In this document: positions 60,501 through 64,000 of the stretch, piece by piece
Layout of the letters: every line of letters starts with the position of its first letter
Numbering within the stretch: the stretch's first letter is position 1
Source of the DNA: Karalla daura
Taxonomy: Eukaryota; Chordata; Actinopteri; Chaetodontiformes; Leiognathidae
NCBI GenBank assembly: GCA_029224185.1
Contig: CM055207.1
Location: forward strand, 17,213,685-17,277,684
Reading direction: 5' to 3'
DNA: 64,000 nt
Program-made: the position numbers and the translations under genes
The notes under the pieces: model-generated
The model's database searches: none
What the model was told of the DNA's origin: nothing
What the model saw: only the letters and a program-made list of their open reading frames with translations

Positions 60501-63012
60501 ATGAATGATGTGTGTATGTGTGTGCTGCGAGCGTATTCCCAGCCTTCACACTATGTGAGGTGAGATATGCTCCAGCGGCTCCGCTTAGGTATAAAGAGGG
60601 TTAAAAAAAATGGAACTGACACAAGGTGGAAATAGCACTTGCTCACTAGAAATTTCTGAGAACTTTTCCTCCTTACATTTTCAAATCTTTTGAGTGTGAG
60701 TGTGACTGAATGCACAATAGGAAAAAAAAGTAATTAAGGATACGATGGCCACCTTGAAGTTACGCTGGACTGAAGGTCAGCTCAGGTAGTCTTTTGCAGA
60801 TGTTGATGTACAGTAAAGCCCCAATGAACCCTTGAAACCACATGACAACACAAAGAAGCTGATGGAGGTAGACCTCCATCCAGAGCCTGTCGGGAAACAT
60901 CCCTGTTTTTCTCAGGGGAGTCTGGTGGTGGCGAGAGCTGACAGAGCTTTACAGTGACTCATGACGCGTTGCTACCTCCGGGGCCTGTGTGTCGCTGTAA
61001 ATAGGAGGCACACCTCGAACAGCCTCCCCTTTAAATCAGCTGAACCCCCCCCCCCCCCCTCCCCCGATGATGCAGTCACAGCTGCAGCAGTCACAGACGC
61101 CAGCACGAGACCGAGAGCCTTTAACCTTTCTCACGTTTGTCTGCTGTCTCATTGTACCGCGTCCTGGTCGCAGCTGAAGAGCACCAGCACCGGTGTGTCA
61201 GGTTGTCGGCGAGCGCACCCACGCCTGAATTTTATCTGCCCCCACAGATCCAGATCGTGCACAAGAAGATCGACCTGAGCAACGTGCAGTCCAAGTGCGG
61301 ATCGAAAGACAACATCCGCCACAAACCAGGTACGGCGCCGCCGGCTGCTCGGGCAGGCGGGCTGCTCAGGCGTCTGCGTGTGTGTTCCAGTGTGACACCC
61401 CCCTCCCGTGCTGTTGTCTTTGGCAGGTGGAGGAAACATTGAGATCAAAAACGAGAAGCTGGAGTTCAAAGCTCAGTCCAAGATTGGCTCCCTGGACAAC
61501 GTCGGCCACGTGCCCGGAGGAGGACAGAAAAGGGTAAAAAAAAAAAAGAAAAAAAAACACCGTATGGCTGTTTTATTAACTGTGTTCCACAGTGAGCAGC
61601 AGACGCGGGTGTTGGCCGAAGAGGCCGTCATGGCAGAGCATCAGAGACAAGATGGAGGCTTTTGTTCACGCTCAAAATATTTGCGTATGAGTGGACGACC
61701 AGGGGTCTTCCAGGACACCTTGATTAAAGTCAAGTCAAGAGTATGGCAGGGGTGAAAATGCAGGGCACTAACAATGGTGGGATCGCATCACATTGTATGA
61801 AATGTGTAGGAAATCTTTCTCCATGCACAATCGAACACAGTAAAAACACTCATTTTTGATTGATGCTTCAGAAAATGTTACATATCAAGCTGGCCCCTTA
61901 AAATGGGGCATTCTGCATCAAAAGGGTCTTAATATGAGGGCTCTAGTTAACTGTCCTTAAACCTAATTTTTTGCCAAACGCGTCCGAGCGGATGCTGGAG
62001 TGGTCCTCGGCTCATCCTCCCTCCTCAGTTTGACGTCGTCCCGTTTCTTTTTTTGTCGTAGCTCCTTTTTGTCCCCATCGGCCGATTTCACCTCCATCGC
62101 ATTTTATTGATTTATTCACCATTGTCTCTCATCCTCAGTTTCCTGTGTTGACTTTCGTTGCCTTTGGTTTCTTTTGATCCATCACATGTATTTTTGTTGC
62201 ACGCTCTTTCATTTCCCTGCGGCGGCTCCACCGCAGAGGGACAAAGGGAAGGAAGCGGAGGGGAGCGCCTCAAACAGCCCCTCAGTGCCCTCTCCCGCCA
62301 TCTCCCCCCCTCACTCACCCCAGACTGTGCCCTCGGCACCCGTCACTCCCATCCTGACCAACCCCCTCATAAAGATTGAGGACTCGTGTAAGTACGGCAG
62401 CACCTGACATGACTTTGCACCAATGTGTGTACCATGTGCTTGCACCAGGTGGCCCAGAGTCTGGCGACGTCAGAAACATCATTTGCTGTGATTTCGATTT
62501 CTCTGATTCCGGTTCCAGAGATTCAGTAGATGTTTAGTGAAAGTCCAGGGTGGTTATGAGGTAACTGGATGATACCAGGGTGGTAATATGGAGTAACATG
62601 GCGGTAACAGGAGGTAATAATGCATCAAATGGTGGTAAGAGAGTTACAGGATAATAGAGGGTTAAAAAGAAGCGAGCGGGCTAATAGTGGCTAGCAGGGT
62701 GGCTAACAGGGTGGTTAGCGGGGTGGTAACAGGTGGTCCTGGGTGATGAGGTTTCAGTGTCGTGTGCCACTAGGCCTCCTAACCCCGACCCCCCTCCTTG
62801 CCATGTCCCCGCAGATTGAGACCCACAAACTGAGCTTCCGTGAGTCGGCCAGGGCGCGCACCGACCACGGCGCTGAGATCGTGTCCCTGGAGGACTCCCC
62901 CCAGCAGCTCAGCACCGTCTCCTCCTCCGGCAGCATCAACATGGCCGACTCCCCGCAGCTGTCCACGCTGGCCGACCAGGTGTCCGCCTCCCTCGCCAAG
63001 CAAGGCTTGTGA
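48385..63012 (+). CDS. mapt: Microtubule-associated protein tau, 7-repeat form, 819 aa if all supported exons are joined
   Basis: Tau binds and stabilises microtubules in neurons. Coding exons are 48385-48532, 49383-49427, 50223-50306, 50955-51056, 53570-54364, 54836-54870, 55536-55679, 55918-55981, 56115-56153, 56386-56630, 57427-57519, 58044-58136, 58390-58482, 58751-58843, 61248-61329, 61427-61533 and 62815-63012. Every junction phase agrees and the sum is 2460 nt. The order is an acidic projection domain (residues 1-391), a Pro/Ser/Thr-rich region (about 403-540) with SSPGTPKSP and KKVAVVRSTPKSP, repeat R1 (SKIGSTDNIKHQPGGGK, to 567), four R2-type repeats (568-691), R3 (IQIVHKK), R4, and the C-terminus IETHKLSFRESARARTDHGA to SASLAKQGL. 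This C-terminus identifies tau rather than MAP2 or MAP4. Human R2 is one 93-bp exon (exon 10); here there are four. The 82-bp R3 exon has the same length as human exon 11. Which fish co-orthologue (mapta/maptb) it is was not decided. Confidence 0.93.
48533..49382 (+). other. tau intron after coding exon 1
   Basis: 850 bp, no feature seen. Confidence 0.65.
49383..49427 (+). CDS. mapt: tau coding exon 2 (45-bp cassette)
   Basis: Acceptor cacgcag, donor A|gtgagt, phase 1 at both ends. Encodes GSGPSAEINNGSETQ. Symmetric phase means skipping keeps frame, as with human N-terminal insert exons. Confidence 0.65.
49428..50222 (+). other. tau intron between cassettes 2 and 3
   Basis: 795 bp, no feature seen. 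Confidence 0.65.
50223..50306 (+). CDS. mapt: tau coding exon 3 (84-bp acidic cassette)
   Basis: Acceptor gattcgcag, donor G|gtacgg, phase 1 both ends. Encodes DEAALSENGLRSACEPESGR then GDDEVLP. Confidence 0.8.
50307..50954 (+). other. tau intron between cassettes 3 and 4
   Basis: 648 bp with a T-rich tract at 50396-50411. No exon supported. Confidence 0.65.
50955..51056 (+). CDS. mapt: tau coding exon 4 (102-bp acidic cassette)
   Basis: Acceptor gactcag, donor G|gtatgc, phase 1 both ends. Encodes SVCPASEPPVEKAAVEAELS and MESAPCEDEGQP. Confidence 0.82.
51057..53569 (+). other. tau intron before the large exon
   Basis: 2.5 kb. Contains a CTAACATTAGC/GCTAATGTTAG palindrome (51630-51655), the candidate microexon at 52577 and several T-rich tracts. 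Confidence 0.6.
52577..52591 (+). CDS. mapt: Candidate 15-bp tau microexon
   Basis: Flanked by cgtggcag and gtaggc, with phase 1 at both ends, adding GAAPT-type residues between exon 4 and the large exon. The acceptor tract is weak and there is no homology support, so it is not counted in the 819-aa model. Confidence 0.25.
53570..54364 (+). CDS. mapt: tau large exon (795 bp, position of 'big tau' exon 4A)
   Basis: Acceptor aaattag, donor G|gtctgt, phase 1 both ends, 265 residues, acidic and Ser-rich. Includes LDASECLTEMSNLSLVRSTA, a run of ten Glu encoded by ten GAG codons (54121-54150), and KSMVPVPVVK at the end. In mammals exon 4A has about this size, phase and place and is used mainly in peripheral neurons. 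Both splice sites deviate from consensus, which fits optional use. Confidence 0.85.
54365..54835 (+). other. tau intron after the large exon
   Basis: 471 bp with a C-run followed by an A-run (54603-54633). Nothing else. Confidence 0.7.
54836..54870 (+). CDS. mapt: tau exon (35 bp, start of basic region)
   Basis: Acceptor ccgcag, donor AAG|gtgggt, phase 1 to 0. Encodes QAKMDNGSADK, comparable to the basic stretch of human exon 5. Confidence 0.75.
54871..55535 (+). other. tau intron before the proline-rich exon
   Basis: 665 bp, AT-rich, ending in a T-rich stretch. No feature seen. Confidence 0.7.
55536..55679 (+). CDS. mapt: tau exon, proline-rich region part 1
   Basis: Acceptor gacaaag, donor GCA|gtaagt, phase 0 both ends. 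Encodes TQTATTPPTALKRPSTATKG through GSAGPKQPA, basic and Pro/Thr-rich. Confidence 0.85.
55918..55981 (+). CDS. mapt: tau exon, proline-rich region part 2
   Basis: Acceptor tttccag, donor G|gtacag. Encodes SAAAKSQTPGAKTGARAAAQ. Confidence 0.8.
56115..56153 (+). CDS. mapt: tau exon, 39-bp cassette
   Basis: Acceptor gatgcag, donor G|gtaaaa, phase 1 both ends. Encodes SAKKPPTPKNEK. Confidence 0.75.
56386..56630 (+). CDS. mapt: tau exon with phosphoregion and repeat R1
   Basis: Acceptor ctcaag, donor AAG|gtacct, phase 1 to 0, equivalent to human exon 9. Encodes SGQSSPGTPKSP, KKVAVVRSTPKSPGS and LPDLKNVRSKIGSTDNIKHQ. The AT8-like, Thr231-like and KIGS (Ser262-like) phosphosite contexts are recognisable. 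Confidence 0.95.
56631..57426 (+). other. tau intron between R1 and exon A
   Basis: 796 bp with a TG-rich stretch at 57065-57135. No exon seen. Confidence 0.7.
57427..57519 (+). CDS. mapt: tau R2-type repeat exon A
   Basis: 93 bp, phase 0 both ends, donor AAT|gtgagtaac. Starts VQILDQKVDYSNVQ, ends KHVPGGGN. Differs from exon A' (58390) at about a dozen positions. Confidence 0.95.
57520..58043 (+). other. tau intron between exons A and B
   Basis: 524 bp. Its first about 60 bp resemble the start of the A'-B' intron (shared GTGAGTAACT and GAGTATCTCTGC), so the duplication included intron sequence. Confidence 0.75.
58044..58136 (+). CDS. mapt: tau R2-type repeat exon B
   Basis: 93 bp, phase 0 both ends. 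Starts VQILDKKIDLTNVQSRCGSK, ends KHTPGGGK. The KXGS site is RCGS here. Confidence 0.95.
58390..58482 (+). CDS. mapt: tau R2-type repeat exon A'
   Basis: 93 bp, phase 0 both ends. Starts VKILDQKVDYSSVQSKCGSK, ends KHEPGGGN. The following intron begins like the one after exon A. Confidence 0.95.
58751..58843 (+). CDS. mapt: tau R2-type repeat exon B'
   Basis: 93 bp, phase 0 both ends. Starts VQILDKKLDLSNVQSRCGSK, ends KHVPGGGN. Its 5' half resembles exon B; its 3' end resembles exon A. Confidence 0.95.
59611..59670. repeat. 15-bp tandem repeat, four units
   Basis: Four copies of AGCGTCCGCTAGCGC; the first differs at two positions. A partial fifth copy follows. Confidence 0.95.
60395..60600. 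repeat. Decayed fish-type interspersed repeat (opposite orientation)
   Basis: GGTGGTTAGCACTGTGGCC at the left and TCTAAATTGCTCCTAGGTGT and TATGCTCCAGCGGC to the right read as the complement of the copies at 25870 and 22285. Confidence 0.55.
61248..61329 (+). CDS. mapt: tau R3 repeat exon
   Basis: 82 bp, acceptor ccccacag, donor G|gtacgg, the same length and phase as human exon 11. Encodes IQIVHKKIDLSNVQSKCGSK then DNIRHKP. Confidence 0.95.
61427..61533 (+). CDS. mapt: tau R4 repeat exon
   Basis: 107 bp against 113 bp in human exon 12, two codons shorter in the FKDRVQSK region (FKAQSK here). Encodes NIEIKNEKLEFKAQSKIGSL through HVPGGGQKR. Donor AGG|gtaaaa is weak and followed by an A-rich tract. 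Confidence 0.93.
62237..62407 (+). CDS. mapt: Candidate alternative exon of tau (alternative C-terminus)
   Basis: Acceptor accgcag at 62236 and donor T|gtaagt at 62387/62388. In the phase of the upstream exon it is open and Pro/Ser-rich (RDKGKEAEGSASNSPSVPSP, then TPILTNPLIKIEDS). Its length of 151 bp is not a multiple of three: joined to the last exon it runs into a stop after one codon, and read through its donor it ends at TGA 62405-62407. It would therefore replace the normal C-terminus. Expression is unproven. Confidence 0.4.
   Translation, partial: RDKGKEAEGSASNSPSVPSPAISPPHSPQTVPSAPVTPILTNPLIKIEDSCKYGST
62557..62740. repeat. Degenerate GGTAACAGG/GGTGGTTA minisatellite
   Basis: Repeated words GGTAAC, GGTGGTAA, GGGTGGTTAG and GGGTGGCTAA at irregular 12-25 bp spacing, strongly G/A/T-biased. 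Confidence 0.7.
62815..63012 (+). CDS. mapt: tau last coding exon
   Basis: Acceptor ccccgcag, phase 0, stop TGA 63010-63012. Encodes IETHKLSFRESARARTDHGA, then SSSGSINMADSPQLSTLADQ and VSASLAKQGL, which is diagnostic of tau. Confidence 0.96.
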   Translation: METHKLSFRESARARTDHGAEIVSLEDSPQQLSTVSSSGSINMADSPQLSTLADQVSASLAKQGL

Positions 63013-64000
63013 ATGCCCCCCCGCCTGAGCCCGCCCCCCGCCCCCTCCCTCCTCCACCTCCACCTCCACCTCCGCCTCCACCACGCCACCACGTAGAGGA
63101 GCCAGACGCCTTCCTCTCCACTCCCACTGGACTTTTTTAGCTGCCCGTCACTCTTCATCGTCACTAATCTTCCAAACTGTCGTCGAGGAGAAAAAAAAAA
63201 CACAGTAACACGTAGGCCAAGGTGTATTTAATCTCTCTGTGTGCTCTCTGAGCTCTTTCTACCTTTTGTAAGTTTCCCTCTCAAGAGTGAAAGCAGCAGA
63301 GCCAAATTGTCCCCCCTCCCCCCCCCCCACCCCGAGCCACCCGGCCTTCATCGACTTCTGGTTTCCCGTCACGTCGACCGTGAGCCCGTAGAGCGTCATG
63401 TTCTTACAGTAGCCTGTGCTGGGTGTCCCCCCCGCCCCCCTCCCCGCCCCCCGCCCCCCCGATGTTCTCCTCATTTCCGTTCTCACCGACGCAGCGCTGA
63501 GGTTTAGCTGGAGATGGGAGGAAGACGAGCGACGCGGGACGACCCCCCGCATCCGCCGAGGTGCGGGTAAAAAAAAGAAAAAACGGTAGAAGAAAAGTAG
63601 CAAAATTTTCTCTCGTCGAGGCAGGAAAAAAAAAGAAAGCTATTCACGCGTTACTGCCGCAGCGCGCCGCACCTCGGCTGCCGGGCGTCCCACCGGGTTC
63701 AACGTTAACGGAAACAAAAGTAAGACACAAAAAAAAAAGAGAAAAAAAAAGGAACGGCTAGAGTAGAACCTTTGGTTTGTGTTGGGCACAGTTTTATAAT
63801 CGTACTCTGTGGATATATGACGACATGTATTTGATATGAAGCAACATTTGTATCGTGCCTGCTACTGTCAGTGTTCTCTTTTCTGTTACTGCTCTGTTGT
63901 AAATGCGCTAAAGTTTGGGCCTAGCAGGAGGAGGAGGAGGAGGAGGATTAACCGCAAGGCGTTTCAACGTGTAACTCCGGGCCATGCTGCGACCAGGACA
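63013..64000 (+). other. mapt: tau 3' UTR (runs past the window)
   Basis: C-rich then A-rich sequence with GGA repeats at 63927-63947. I see no AATAAA before the window ends, so the UTR continues beyond 64000. Confidence 0.7.

Larger units (their letters stand above)
58844..61247 (+). other. tau intron between exon B' and R3
   Basis: 2.4 kb. Holds a 15-bp tandem repeat (59611-59670), poly(G) at 60031-60049, a decayed interspersed repeat (60395-60600) and a C-run (61047-61060). Confidence 0.65.
61534..62814 (+). other. Last tau interval between R4 and the C-terminal exon
   Basis: 1.3 kb. Contains the candidate alternative exon (62237) and a degenerate GGTAACAGG-type minisatellite (62557-62740). 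Confidence 0.65.

Overview
The window is vertebrate genomic DNA, most likely from a ray-finned (teleost) fish. Its genes are split by GT-AG introns and are separated by AT-rich DNA rich in CA, GATA and AAAG microsatellites. There are several decayed interspersed repeats of types common in fish, and one solo LTR. All genes were assembled by eye from exon homology, splice-site phase and reading frame. No search was run.

Layout, left to right. (1) 1606-8867 (+) is a four-exon ELOVL6-type fatty-acid elongase (270 aa), with a 3' UTR that may run to a poly(A) signal at 11257. (2) 14623-26785 (+) is seven-exon tmem150a (273 aa), a six-span membrane protein of the DRAM/TMEM150/Sfk1 family; its 3' UTR probably ends near 28480. 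(3) 35502-29846 (-) is a nine-exon S-adenosylmethionine synthetase (395 aa). It is convergent with tmem150a, and their poly(A) signals are about 110 bp apart. (4) 48385-63012 (+) is the microtubule-associated protein tau gene, with a 5' UTR exon near 39905-40117 and a 3' UTR that runs off the window. The four genes have unrelated biochemical roles, so this is a chromosomal neighbourhood and not an operon-like unit. TMEM150A and MAT2A are also close neighbours in human (2p11.2), which supports the middle pair as an ancestral block.

The most unusual feature is the tau gene. Between the R1 and R3 repeats it has four separate, frame-neutral 93-bp exons of R2 type in an alternating A-B-A'-B' pattern. 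A full-length product would therefore have seven microtubule-binding repeats, against four in human tau. It also has a 795-bp exon placed like the mammalian 'big tau' exon 4A, and the aggregation hexapeptides of human tau are altered. A proline/serine-rich open exon in the last interval could encode an alternative C-terminus.

Other structures of note are a 654-bp solo LTR with an exact 5-bp target-site duplication in the MAT gene, paired 46-bp minisatellite arrays in two introns of the elongase, a perfect 19-bp hairpin, and a telomere-like inverted repeat. A polypyrimidine tract of about 640 bp produces a large spurious reading frame.
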